Source: Vibrio maritimus
Lineage (GTDB): Bacteria; Pseudomonadota; Gammaproteobacteria; Enterobacterales; Vibrionaceae
Reading direction: 5' to 3'
Length of the DNA stretch: 64,000 nt
Assembly: GCA_003263775.1 (NCBI GenBank)
Contig: JYJJ01000057.1
Location: 124,001-188,000 of the forward strand
Part shown: piece by piece, positions 48,071-56,851 of the stretch
Layout of the letters: each line of letters opens with the position of its first letter
Position numbering within the stretch: the stretch's first letter is position 1
Translations under genes and position numbers: made by a program
The notes under the pieces: model-generated
Seen by the model: the letters and a program-made list of their open reading frames with translations, nothing else
The model's database searches: none
What the model was told of the DNA's origin: nothing

Positions 48071-49298
48071 TGTCTACTACTCAACCTCAGCCAATGATTC
48101 AAATTAAGAACTTATATAAGATTTTTGGTCCTAAAGATAAGTCTTATCTCCAAGCTGTAAAGGATGGCGAATCAAAAGATGATCTTCTAGCGCGTACTGG
48201 CCATACTCTCGGTCTTAAGGACATCAACCTAGATGTCTATCCGGGAGAAATTTTTGTGATTATGGGTCTATCTGGCTCAGGAAAATCCACACTTATCCGA
48301 CACTTCAATCGTCTCATTGACCAAGTGAAGGGGAGATTATTGTTGATGGCTCCGATGTTATGAAACTGTCTGACAAAGAGCTGCGTGATTTCCGTCGCCA
48401 TAAGATGTCTATGGTATTTCAGCGCTTTGGCTTACTTCCGCACAAAACCGTCATTGATAACGTCGCGTACGGATTGCAAATCCAAGGAATGAGTAAAACA
48501 GAACGATTCGAAAAAGCCAGAGATTGGATCAAGACCGTTGGCCTAGAAGGCTATGAAGCGCAGTATCCAAGCCAATTATCAGGCGGACAACAGCAACGTG
48601 TTGGCCTTGCTCGCGCACTGTGTACCGACGCTGAGATCTTGCTGATGGACGAAGCCTTTTCTGCACTCGACCCTCTCATTCGTAGTGAAATGCAAGATCA
48701 GTTGATCGAGCTTCAAGAAAAGCTCCACAAAACCATCATTTTCATTACCCATGATTTGGATGAAGCACTTCGGATTGGTGATCGTATTGCTATCTTGAGA
48801 GACGGTGTCGTTGTCCAGCAAGACAAACCCGTCGATATCCTGCTTAACCCAGCAGACGATTACGTAGAAGCGTTTGTTAAAGATGTGAACCGAGCTCGAG
48901 CATTGACGGTTGAGACGGTTATGCAGCCACCTGTTCTTCGTATCACAGCGGAAACACTGGGTGAAGCGATCAGTCAGATGAGAAAATCTTCCGAGGATTA
49001 TGGTTACGTTGTAAACGATGACGGTTACCAAGGCGTCATTACTCAAGAAACGTTAGAGCAAGTGAACAAAAACGATTATCACAAAGAGATACCGGAAGAC
49101 TTGTTAGATGACGTACCTGCCGTTCAAAGCGATGCACTGCTTGAAGAGGTGATTCCTGAGACGCTCGACAGTGATCACCCACTTCCTGTTGTCGATGATA
49201 ATGGCGATCTTCAGGGCCATCTATCTAAGTCGACACTTGCAGAAGTACTTAGTGATAGCGCAACGAGTGAACCTTCAGATAGCAATGACTCAAGGTAG
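48070..49298 (+). CDS. ProV-like osmolyte ABC ATPase with CBS domains (frameshifted near 48333)
   Basis: About 409 residues after repair. N-terminus IQIKNLYKIFGP, Walker A GLSGSGKST, then a lost G in the GGGG run near 48333 (VKGRLLL should be VKGEIIVDGSDVM). Then VFQRFGLLPHKTVIDN (Q loop), LSGGQQQRVGLARAL, LLMDEAFSALDPLIR and FITHDLDEALRIGD. The C-terminal 130 residues hold a tandem CBS-like module (LRITAETLGEAISQM, PLPVVDDNGDLQGHLSKSTL), which in OpuA-type ATPases senses ionic strength. It is the last gene of the operon and is followed by a strong terminator. Confidence 0.92.
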
Positions 49299-49363
49299 AT
49301 GAGCGCTTATCTGATAAAGGAGCAGCGTAGGACAAGAGACTCGACGAACTCATTTTAAGAAGC

Positions 49364-49393
49364 AAAGCGCAAACCTATGGTTTGCGCTTTTTT
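49364..49393 (+). terminator. Terminator of the betaine-type operon
   Basis: AAAGCGCAAACC pairs with GGTTTGCGCTTT over a three-base loop, followed by TTT and G. Twelve perfect pairs, 65 bases after the ATPase stop. Confidence 0.9.
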
Positions 49394-49447
49394 GTTGAGT
49401 GTGGCATTTGGGAAAACGGAATTGTGCAAAAACGCATTTTTGTAAAA

Positions 49448-49476
49448 TTGACAGTGTAAAAATTTTGTTGTGAAAT
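49448..49476 (+). promoter_or_regulatory. Sigma70-like promoter for the gene at 49594
   Basis: TTGACA (49448-49453), a 17-base spacer, then TGAAAT (49471-49476). It is a perfect -35 with a four-of-six -10, leaving a leader of about 110 bases that contains the repeat array at 49507-49548. Confidence 0.6.
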
Positions 49477-49506
49477 TGTTTGTAAAAAAGCGCTATTCTA
49501 AAAATC

Positions 49507-49548
49507 AAGCGGTAACCAAACAGTCATGAAGCGGTAATAAAGCAGTAA
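49507..49548 (+). repeat. Array of four 9-base repeats at 11-base period in a gene leader
   Basis: AAGCGGTAA (49507), AAACAGTCA (49518), AAGCGGTAA (49529) and AAGCAGTAA (49540) follow one another at exactly 11-base steps. Consensus AARCRGTMA. They lie between the promoter candidate and the ribosome site of the gene at 49594, so they could be DNA operators on one helix face or RNA sites for a protein. Confidence 0.6.
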
Positions 49549-49593
49549 ACAGCTTGGTTAATGCAGTACTCAAAGTAGCTGAAGGAATAGACT

Positions 49594-50154
49594 ATGAAAA
49601 TGCAAACATTCGATAATACACAACAACAAAATCCACAAAACTTTATCGCACAAGCCGTGTTTGCCGTTGAAATGGTCGACGCAGGCGAGCCTACGCAAAA
49701 GCAGAAAATGGCCAAGCAGCTTCTTGATACGCTGTTCCCGCTAGAAAACGGTTCACACGAAGACGTAGTGAGCTACGAAATTAACTATCGCCATGTACAA
49801 GCCTTCTTCAAAAATGGCCAGCACAGCGGTCTACGCCACAACAAACACTTTGTTGCTTACACTGGTGACGAGTGCAACCCGGACAACATCTTGTTCCGCG
49901 ACGAAAGCGGTACGCATGTAGAAATGACCATCGCTCGCCGAAAAGGCACAGGTTGCCTTGAGCTGGTAGAGATTGATGATATTCAAATTGAAACGTGCAC
50001 GACATTTGGTGCAGACCAAGAGATGGGACTACGCCACTGGGTAAGTCTTGTAAAAGGGGACGAAAAACGTCACCCATCGGCGAGCAATGAAGATAAAGAG
50101 TATGTGGCAAAAGGTGGTGATGATTACTGTTTGACCTTTAGTTACGCTTGTTAG
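49594..50154 (+). CDS. Unrecognised soluble acidic protein
   Basis: 186 residues, no signal peptide or membrane helix. The N-terminus is Gln/Asn rich (TQQQNPQNF). Features include EMVDAGEPTQKQKMAKQLLDTL, quoted in part, NYRHVQAFFKNGQHSGLRHNKHF, a TGDECNPDNILFRDESGTHVE segment and Cys at several places (ECN, GCLE, ETCT, DYC, and the C-terminal Cys). I do not recognise the family. GAAGGAA precedes the ATG. It is a monocistron between two strong terminators, with its own promoter and a repeat array in the leader, so it is a real and regulated gene. Confidence 0.72.
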   Translation: MKMQTFDNTQQQNPQNFIAQAVFAVEMVDAGEPTQKQKMAKQLLDTLFPLENGSHEDVVSYEINYRHVQAFFKNGQHSGLRHNKHFVAYTGDECNPDNILFRDESGTHVEMTIARRKGTGCLELVEIDDIQIETCTTFGADQEMGLRHWVSLVKGDEKRHPSASNEDKEYVAKGGDDYCLTFSYAC

Positions 50155-50175
50155 TGTTAACTTTAAGTCCTTCGC

Positions 50176-50204
50176 AAGCCCACCTTTATGGTGGGCTTTG
50201 TTTA
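50176..50204 (+). terminator. Rho-independent terminator after the gene at 49594
   Basis: AAGCCCACC-TTTAT-GGTGGGCTT followed by TGTTTATTT, 21 bases past the stop. Nine perfect pairs. Confidence 0.9.
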
Positions 50205-50242
50205 TTTGGTGAGGTCGAATGCTAGCCTCAAAGCCATAGTTA

Positions 50243-50395
50243 TCAAAAATACCATCGGGAACGACTACATGTATGTCCGTAATTCAGAGTGCAAACAGCT
50301 GGTTTAGCGCGGTCATCGGTTAGACGGCTTAACCGTGAACCCATGCCTCCAGCGAGAAGAATCTTAACTTCGACAGTTCTGGAAATGTCATGCAT
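50243..50395 (-). pseudogene. glgC (ADP-glucose pyrophosphorylase) N-terminal fragment
   Basis: From ATG 50395 on the minus strand the frame reads MHDISRTVEVKILLAGGMGSR, quoted in part, then LSRLTDDRAKPAV. The LAGGMGSRLSxLTDDRAKPAV signature is specific to glucose-1-phosphate adenylyltransferase, where it binds the nucleotide. After the AKPAV block homology ends abruptly, and the frame closes about 16 codons later. Some 35 codons of a 400-codon gene remain. No other glycogen gene is nearby. It lies in the 300-base gap between a terminator and the LolA-like gene, so it is a relic of deletion or rearrangement. Confidence 0.7.
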
Positions 50396-50456
50396 CACAA
50401 ATATGGTTTTAAAAAATTGATATAGTTTTCTAAACCAATAAGAACAGGTATTCCCA

Positions 50457-51209
50457 ATGAGATTCATATTGCGTGCAATTGCTGCCTTACTTTTGCTGCT
50501 CTCCTTGCCAAGTTTAGCCTTAGGTCCATCAGAGATCGTCACCAAATCTGACCAATCAATGCGAGGGGATTCAAGCTATACCGAACTCACCATGCGCATT
50601 ATCAGGCCTGATTGGACCAGAACCATGAGTATGAAGAGTTGGACCAAAGGGCAAGACCTTTCCCTTGTTTTGGTTACAGCGCCTGCAAAAGATAAAGGCT
50701 CTGCCTCGCTAAAGCGTCAACGGGAAATGTGGAACTGGTTACCGAATATTGAAAGAGTCGTAAAGATTGCGCCATCTATGTTGGGACAGTCATGGATGGG
50801 ATCGGACTTTACCAATGATGATCTTATAAACCAATCTTCTATTGTGGTTGATTACACACATGAACTAGTGAAAGAAGAGAACTTTGATGGCGAACAAACT
50901 TGGGTCATTGACGCTTACGCTAAGCCAGATGCGCCTGTAGTTTGGAGTAAGGTAAAACTGTGGATATCAAAAGAGACTTTTTTACAACGTAAAGCAGAGT
51001 TCTATGACGAGTTTGATGAAAAGGTAAATTCCATGCAAACCTTTGACATCAAGGAACTGGGTGGACGTAAAGTCGCAACACGAATGGAGATGATTCCGGC
51101 TGATAAGCCTGGGCAGAAGACAGAAATGATCACTCATCAGGCACAGTTTAATTTTCCTATTGAAGACAGCTTCTTTTCTCAAAGCCAAATGAAAGCGCTA
51201 CGCGACTAA
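50457..51209 (+). CDS. LolA-like periplasmic protein (outer membrane lipoprotein-sorting type)
   Basis: 250 residues. Signal peptide RFILRAIAALLLLLSLPSLALG. The mature part has the LolA/LppX-like half-barrel family signature: SSYTELTMRIIRPDWTRTMSMKSWTKGQD, quoted as SSYTELTMRIIRPDW, the MWNWLPNIERVVKI block and LGQSWMGSDFTNDDL, all typical of the proteins named outer membrane lipoprotein-sorting protein (PF17131 type). Such proteins carry lipids or lipoproteins across the periplasm. It heads a five-gene run with two FtsX permeases, an ATPase and a beta-barrel. Confidence 0.88.
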   Translation: MRFILRAIAALLLLLSLPSLALGPSEIVTKSDQSMRGDSSYTELTMRIIRPDWTRTMSMKSWTKGQDLSLVLVTAPAKDKGSASLKRQREMWNWLPNIERVVKIAPSMLGQSWMGSDFTNDDLINQSSIVVDYTHELVKEENFDGEQTWVIDAYAKPDAPVVWSKVKLWISKETFLQRKAEFYDEFDEKVNSMQTFDIKELGGRKVATRMEMIPADKPGQKTEMITHQAQFNFPIEDSFFSQSQMKALRD

Positions 51210-51243
51210 ATCACAAAGTAAAAACAAGGAATAAGCGTTTATC

Positions 51244-52470
51244 ATGTTATTAAAGCTGGCTTGGCGCAATCTGTGGCGACAAAAACGCCGAACCTTGCTG
51301 ACGGCATCGGCGTTGGCATTAGCCCTGTTTCTGTCTCTGTTAACTCGTAGCTTTCAAGAAGGAAGCTACAACGCAAATATAGATAACGCGGCACGTTTCT
51401 ATACCGGCCTTATTCAATTACAGCACCCAGAGTATGCGGAAAGTAGCAGTATCGATGATGTGATATCGGGTGACCTCGAACAATTTCCTTATCTAAAGAA
51501 TATGAACGGTGTTAGCTACATTCTGCCAAGGTTGAGTCGGTAGCATTGGCGGCGGCCGATGACCGTTCTAAAGGTGTGTTGGTTTTGGGTGTGGATCCAG
51601 AATCAGAAGATCGATATTCACATATCAGTAGCAAAGTCAGCTCAGGGCACTTTATAGATGCTGACAGCCACGGTGTCTTGTTGGGAGAAGGATTAGCCTC
51701 GTATTTAAAACTGAACGTAGGTGATGAAATAATACTCTACGGACAGGGATATAGAGGGCAGACCGCTGCAGGGCTCTACACTGTAAAGGGATTGCTTCAC
51801 TTCCCAGTAAAAGCACTGGATAACCAAATGGTTTATATGCCGATTAAGCTTGCTCAAGAGCTATACAGTACCGGAAATCAAGTTACTTCTTGGGTATTGC
51901 ACACCGACTCCCTTGAGCACGTTGCAACTGTAGAAACAAAGCTCAAATATCACTATCAGGATCAATTGCGAGTTAGAGACTGGCAGGATCTATCTCCTGA
52001 AATGGCACAACAGATTGCAATGGACCGCGCTGGTGGGATTTTCTTGATTTATATCTTATATGGCATTGTTGGTTTTGGCCTATTTGCAACAGTTATGATG
52101 ATGACACTAGAAAGACAGCGAGAGTTTGGCGTCATGCTTGCAACGGCATGGTACGACGTCAACTACTGGGGTTGTTATTCATTGAGTCGGCGTTCATTTG
52201 TCTTCTAGGTATTGTTATCGGTACGCTTTTGACCATGCCCGTTCTTGGCTATTTCTTTTTAAATCCTATCGAGATAACCGGTGATGCCGCTCAAATGATG
52301 CTTGAGGCCGGCTTCGAGCCGATTCTTCCAGTTCACCTCGATCCTTCGTTATTTATGAACCAAGCCGTGGCAGTCACGTTCATCTTACTATTGTGTCTAG
52401 TTTACCCAAGTTGCGTCTCTATCGTCTTAACCTGGTATCTGCGCTCAAAGGAGGTTCACATGCTCATTAA
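51244..52470 (+). CDS. LolC/MacB-like FtsX permease, first copy (three frameshifts)
   Basis: About 409 residues after repair. It opens LLKLAWRNLWRQKRRTLLTA, the FtsX/MacB amphipathic start. Three single-base losses break it: near 51537 (PRLSR* should read on into SVALAAADDRSKG), near 52146 (LATAWYD should be LATGMVRRQLLGLLFIES) and near 52402 (LVYPSCV should be LVYPKLRLYRLNLVSALKG). Repaired, it has one N-terminal helix, a periplasmic domain of about 220 residues and three C-terminal helices, and ends at 52470, overlapping the second permease by 11 bases. It forms the heterodimer partner in an ABC system of LolCDE type. Confidence 0.85.
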
Positions 52471-53695
52471 ATTGGCGTGGCGTAATCTGTGGCGCAACAA
52501 AATTCGCACCGGGATCATGGCGGGCGCCATGGTGTTTGGACTGGTGGGTGTGGTCGCTATGATGGGGTTTATGAATGGTATGACCGACAATATGGTTCAT
52601 AATGCTATTGCTTGGCAAACCAGTCACTTACAGGTTCACAATAAAAGTTTTGATGAAAACCCTGATATTAAAGAGGTCGTCATCGGGGAGCAGAAAATTG
52701 AAGCTGCTCTAGAGTCAAACCCGAATGTTAAGCAATGGGTGTCGAGGTTTGTTGTCGACGGTATGATGGCATCAGCCCGTAGCACTCGCGGTGTCACGGT
52801 CTTGGGTATTGATTCTGCCAAAGAACGTGATTTCACACCGATTGCAGAGCGTCTCGTTGGTGGGGAGTGGCTTGATGAAAAAGGTCGCAATCCGATACTA
52901 GTGTCGGCCAAAAATGCACAGCGTCTAAAGCTTCGCGTGGGCTCTAAAGTGGTGATTACGTTTACCGACCCTGAAGGAGAAGTGACGGGGTCGGCTTTCC
53001 GAGTTCGCGGTATCTTTAAAACGCCATCATCTGCCTACGATGATGCTTACGTTTTAGTCCGAAAGTCCGACATTCAATCTCTTGCAAAACTTAATGGGGT
53101 TCATGAGTATGCCGTTCAAGTAACCGCTAAGGCTAACGCTGACAGTGAAGAGCAAGTGCGACATGTTGTCTCAGAGCTACAATCGCTCATTCCCGCCGGC
53201 AACAAGATCCAAGGTTGGTATCAATTGCAGCCGCTGCTGGCAACCATGATTAATACGATGCAAGTAAGCAATCAAGTAATGCTGACCGTGTTTGTTGTGG
53301 CCATGGCATTTGGTATCGTCAACATCATGTTGATGTCGGTGTTTGAACGCACTCAAGAATTCGGTGTTTTGATGGCCGTGGGGATGCAGAAGCATAAGAT
53401 TTTTACACTGGTGATGCTAGAAACCGTGTTGCTCGGCAGTTTAGGCGCTATTTTAGGCATTGTATTTAGCAAAGTTCTTATGGCTATTTTAGGCCAGACC
53501 GGATTATCGCTTGGTTCGATGGCACAGGGGCTAGGGGCTTATGGTGTTGACACATTACTGTTCCCTACGGTCTCAAGTGCTCAATATTTGATGGTATTTG
53601 TCACCGTATTTATCGCCTCTATCGTGGCTGCGCTTTATCCAGCACGACAAATCCTCAAACAGAAGCCTGTAGAAGCCATGTCTGATAAGAAATAA
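52460..53695 (+). CDS. LolE/MacB-like FtsX permease, second copy
   Basis: 411 residues from ATG 52460, with AAAGGAGG upstream. The opening MLIKLAWRNLWRNKIRTGIM parallels the first permease, showing a gene duplication. A periplasmic domain with VTVLGIDSAKERDFTPIA follows and then three helices with MLMSVFERTQEFGVLMAVGM, the cytoplasmic coupling loop, and ALYPARQILKQKPVEAM at the end. Because of the error in the first permease, the raw frame runs through both genes from 52148, which is an artefact. It lies 21 bases before the ATPase gene. Confidence 0.9.
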   Translation: MLIKLAWRNLWRNKIRTGIMAGAMVFGLVGVVAMMGFMNGMTDNMVHNAIAWQTSHLQVHNKSFDENPDIKEVVIGEQKIEAALESNPNVKQWVSRFVVDGMMASARSTRGVTVLGIDSAKERDFTPIAERLVGGEWLDEKGRNPILVSAKNAQRLKLRVGSKVVITFTDPEGEVTGSAFRVRGIFKTPSSAYDDAYVLVRKSDIQSLAKLNGVHEYAVQVTAKANADSEEQVRHVVSELQSLIPAGNKIQGWYQLQPLLATMINTMQVSNQVMLTVFVVAMAFGIVNIMLMSVFERTQEFGVLMAVGMQKHKIFTLVMLETVLLGSLGAILGIVFSKVLMAILGQTGLSLGSMAQGLGAYGVDTLLFPTVSSAQYLMVFVTVFIASIVAALYPARQILKQKPVEAMSDKK

Positions 53696-53716
53696 CCTAA
53701 AGATTAGTGAATTGAA

Positions 53717-54427
53717 ATGACCATAGAGATTAAGCAGCTTAATAAAATCTATAACCCAAAAAGTGAATTTCCGGTGCATGCGGTTCAAGACTTGTCTTTG
53801 ACTATTGAACAGGGAGAGTTTGTCGCCATCATGGGGCCGTCGGGATCCGGAAAAACGACCATCCTCAATATGTTAGGAGGCATTGACACCCCTACCTCGG
53901 GAGAAGTTTGGATTGAAGGCAGCAACATTTGTCAGTTATCTGAGAAAGAGCTCATTGCATTTCGCCGTGACAACATCGGGTTTATCTTTCAGGACTATAG
54001 TTTGTTGCCTGTCCTGACCGCTCAAGAAAACGTTGAGTTTGTGATGCAACTACAAGGCGTAGCGGAGAAGCAGTGTCAGCAGCGTGCCAGTGAGTTATTG
54101 GCACAAGTGGGTCTTGAAAATCAGAAGGATAAACGCCCACCAAAGATGTCCGGAGGGCAGCAGCAGCGTGTCGCCGTCGCACGCGCTTTAGCACCAAGAC
54201 CGCGATTTGTGATGGCAGACGAGCCGACCGCAAACTTAGATGCAAAAAGTACCGCAGAACTGTTAGATATCATGCAACACTTGAACGAAGTAGAAGGAAC
54301 GACCTTTATATTTTCCACTCACGACCCTCGAGTAATCAAACGGGCAAAGCGCGTAATTGTGTTCGAAGATGGTAAATTGGCGTCCGACAAACTACAAACA
54401 GAGCTTACCACGGAGCTTGAACACTAA
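53717..54427 (+). CDS. LolD/MacB-type ABC ATPase
   Basis: 236 residues. Walker A GPSGSGKTT, Q loop IFQDYSLLPVLTAQEN, signature MSGGQQQRVAVARAL, Walker B FVMADEPTANLD, H loop FSTHDPRV. The length and LDxKS/TANLD wording fit the MacB/LolD class that drives permeases without passing substrate through the membrane. It sits between the second permease and the beta-barrel gene, with two bases to the latter. Confidence 0.93.
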   Translation: MTIEIKQLNKIYNPKSEFPVHAVQDLSLTIEQGEFVAIMGPSGSGKTTILNMLGGIDTPTSGEVWIEGSNICQLSEKELIAFRRDNIGFIFQDYSLLPVLTAQENVEFVMQLQGVAEKQCQQRASELLAQVGLENQKDKRPPKMSGGQQQRVAVARALAPRPRFVMADEPTANLDAKSTAELLDIMQHLNEVEGTTFIFSTHDPRVIKRAKRVIVFEDGKLASDKLQTELTTELEH

Positions 54428-54429
54428 TT

Positions 54430-55613
54430 ATGTGGAAAAAGTTCGTCACTACCACTTTTATCGTTGGCGCTGCTTTCTATATGGTAGAAGTAAAAGCAGA
54501 GATACCAGGTCTGCAACCAGAGAAGAACTGGGATCTAACCGGTTATGTGAAATACATGGCAACAGGAGGCATCCCAGATCACGGGGACAATACTTTAGAT
54601 CATCTGATACATCAGAGATTTAACTACGAGTATCGCTTTTCTTCCTCGTTTCGTTTTAATGCAGGTATGCGCAACCGAGTACTCGCTGGCGACAGCTTGA
54701 GTGCGCCTTTCTATTCGGAGATCATCGCGGCGGATAATGGGTATTTTGACCTATCAAGAAACCTTGTCGAGAACGACAACATGATCATCAACAGTCAGTT
54801 TGACCGTTTGTATTTTGATTGGAAAGGGGATGACTGGAACTCAAGAATAGGTCGTTATCGAGTCAATTGGGCGATGAACACCATTTGGAATCCTATCGAT
54901 CTGTATAACTCTTACTCGATATACGACTTTGATTATGAAGAAAGACCAGGCACTGATGCGATATCGCTCAGCCGAAAACTTGGATTCGCGAGTAGTATAG
55001 ATTTTGTCTACAGTCCCAACAAAGACAGCAATTTACAGAGATATTCTGCTCGCTATCTGTTTAATCACAATGGTTGGGATATGCAGGTGTTAGCTGGACG
55101 CTCAGGTTTGGACAATGTGGTAGGTGGTGGCTTTGCAGGTGATATTAATGGCGCTGGGTTTAGAGGGGAGTTGACATGGTTTGACCCATGGAAGTCCGAG
55201 TATCAAGCCAATTTTATGAAAAGACCATAGTATCAAGTATTGAAACTGACTACAGCTTTGGCGGCAGACGTAACTGGATAGGGCGAGCATCGGTACTTTA
55301 CATCAGTGAACCACAACAGGCGATTGATGCAGCGGTATACTTAACGCTGCCTCTCACATCGAGAACCTTGAGTTTCACTAAGTTCACGGGCTACGCTGAC
55401 TTAGGTTTCGACATTACTCCATTATCGCGATTTACCGTATCGGGTAGCTACTATCAAGACGGTTCTTTTTTTGTTGGATTATCGAACAGCTACTCGCTTT
55501 CTGACGATTGGCAATTACTTACTGTTCTACAGCGTTTTGATGGGAATTCTGGAAGCTTATTTGGAGCCACCCCCTCAACGCTGTTGTTTGCCAATATCAA
55601 ATGGTCATTCTAA
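54430..55613 (+). CDS. Outer-membrane beta-barrel partner, DUF1302-like (frameshifted near 55220)
   Basis: About 394 residues after repair. Signal peptide MWKKFVTTTFIVGAAFYMVEVKAE, quoted as TTTFIVGAAFYM. The body alternates short beta strands (FNYEYRFSSSFRFNAGMRNRVL, quoted in part; RIGRYRVNWAMNTIWNP) and ends WSF, the C-terminal Phe typical of Bam-inserted barrels. One T seems lost in the TTTT run near 55220, where NFMKRP should read NFYEKTIVSSIETDYSFGG. The RxGRxxxNWG-like stretch recalls DUF1302 proteins found with LolA-like and RND genes. It probably receives the exported substrate at the outer membrane. Confidence 0.8.
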
Positions 55614-55727
55614 ATCTTTAGATGTTTCTTGTATCAACCCTAAGCAATCTCATTCGAAAAATAGCGTAGTAGAGATTTGAAGTAAAAGAATGGAAATAGA
55701 AGTAGGGGAAAGGCTTTCTAAACAGTA

Positions 55728-55761
55728 AGAGCCAACAGGATCAGGCGCACGTGTTGGCTCT
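55728..55761. terminator. Bidirectional terminator between convergent operons
   Basis: Perfect 10-base stem AGAGCCAACA with TGTTGGCTCT around a 14-base loop, between the beta-barrel gene (plus) and the sugar permease (minus). Confidence 0.75.
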
Positions 55762-55778
55762 TGAGGTTGCTATGAATT

Positions 55779-56837
55779 TTAGCCTTCGTTACGCTTTCGA
55801 CTCACTAAGTGATTCGATGCCGCTGCCGCTAACAGCGCACCACCAATCACCAAAGTTTGGTAATAAGCAGGTACGAGAGTAAGCATCCCAACCGTCAGCG
55901 TCATGATAATCAGCGCACCAACAAATGAACGCAGCACTTTACCTTCACCGCCGCTAAACGCCGTACCACCAATCAACACCACAAGAATCGCGGTCAACTC
56001 CATACCATCACCCGACAGCGGGTCACCCAGCGACATAAAGCTTGAACGAGCAATGCCTGCGAGCGCAGCTGTTGCACCGACAATGGCGTAGAGCGTGAAG
56101 ACGACTAGCCCAGTCTTAATGCCTGATAATTTAGCCGCCGTTGGGTTACCACCCGTCGCTGCTGCGTACTTACCCAGTAAAGAGCGGTTCTGCAGGATGA
56201 TGAGCAGAGCCGTAACCCCCACCGCGACCCAAAACGCCATTGGCAGACCAAGTAACACTGCATCGCGACCGTAGTCGTTAAACCATGCTGGCATTTTTAG
56301 ATCGCCCATGGACTTGATGGCTGACACGCCATCTTCAACGAGAAGCAGTGCGATACCTTTATACAGACTCAAGGTAATCAAGGTGGCAATAACGGGCGTA
56401 ATATTAAACTTCACCACTAACAAGCCGTTGAAAGCGCCCAGCAATACACCACAAAACACGGTAATGGAGAAAGCCGCCCACATTGGAACACCATTGATGG
56501 CGAGGAGGGCATATATGACCGCAGTGAGTCCCATGGTGCTACCAACGGATAAGTCGATGTAACCCGAAACCATTAGCAAGGTAAATGCGCCGGCTAGCAC
56601 TAACAGTGGTGCGGAGACACGTAAAATGTTGATGACGTTTTTCTTATAAAGAAAGTTTCCGCGCTCAAACAGTGCATACTGATCTAAGTTAACGCTACTT
56701 AGAAAAATAACAATCGCTGCTAATACAAAGTAGATGTAATAGTTACGGAAAAACTCGGCCACTTGTCCGCCCAGTGCAGGTGATGGTACTGGTGACGGGG
56801 CAGATGATGAATTAAGTGATTTGGTTGAATCGGACAT
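55779..56837 (-). CDS. Sugar/polyol ABC permease (RbsC-like)
   Basis: 352 residues with about ten hydrophobic segments. The BPD_transp_2 family features are LLVLAGAFTLLMVSGYIDLSVGS, quoted in part, GAFNGLLVVKFNITPVIATL, TAAKLSGIKTGLVV and the late ILVVLIGGTAFSGGEGKV. The N-terminal 30 residues are Ser/Pro-rich and soluble. It pairs with the second permease encoded just upstream, at 56852, with 14 bases between. The substrate class is shared with the binding protein at 59531, a pentose- or polyol-type ligand. Confidence 0.9.
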   Translation of the reverse strand: MSDSTKSLNSSSAPSPVPSPALGGQVAEFFRNYYIYFVLAAIVIFLSSVNLDQYALFERGNFLYKKNVINILRVSAPLLVLAGAFTLLMVSGYIDLSVGSTMGLTAVIYALLAINGVPMWAAFSITVFCGVLLGAFNGLLVVKFNITPVIATLITLSLYKGIALLLVEDGVSAIKSMGDLKMPAWFNDYGRDAVLLGLPMAFWVAVGVTALLIILQNRSLLGKYAAATGGNPTAAKLSGIKTGLVVFTLYAIVGATAALAGIARSSFMSLGDPLSGDGMELTAILVVLIGGTAFSGGEGKVLRSFVGALIIMTLTVGMLTLVPAYYQTLVIGGALLAAAASNHLVSRKRNEG

Positions 56838-56851
56838 AACGTTCCCCCTCT

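Noticed and set aside
48070..48363. Separate short ATPase fragment and separate second half of ProV as two genes.
   Set aside because: The two parts join perfectly within the Walker A to Q-loop region when one G is restored; each alone lacks essential motifs.
49808..50110. A Cys-rich 100-residue frame antisense to the unknown gene at 49594.
   Set aside because: It reflects the complement of the sense codons; no start signal, and the sense gene has promoter, ribosome site and terminator.
52148..53695. A single long frame joining the end of the first FtsX permease to the whole second permease.
   Set aside because: The junction arises from a lost base near 52402. The first permease has a natural stop at 52470 in the repaired frame, and the second has its own ribosome site and ATG at 52460.
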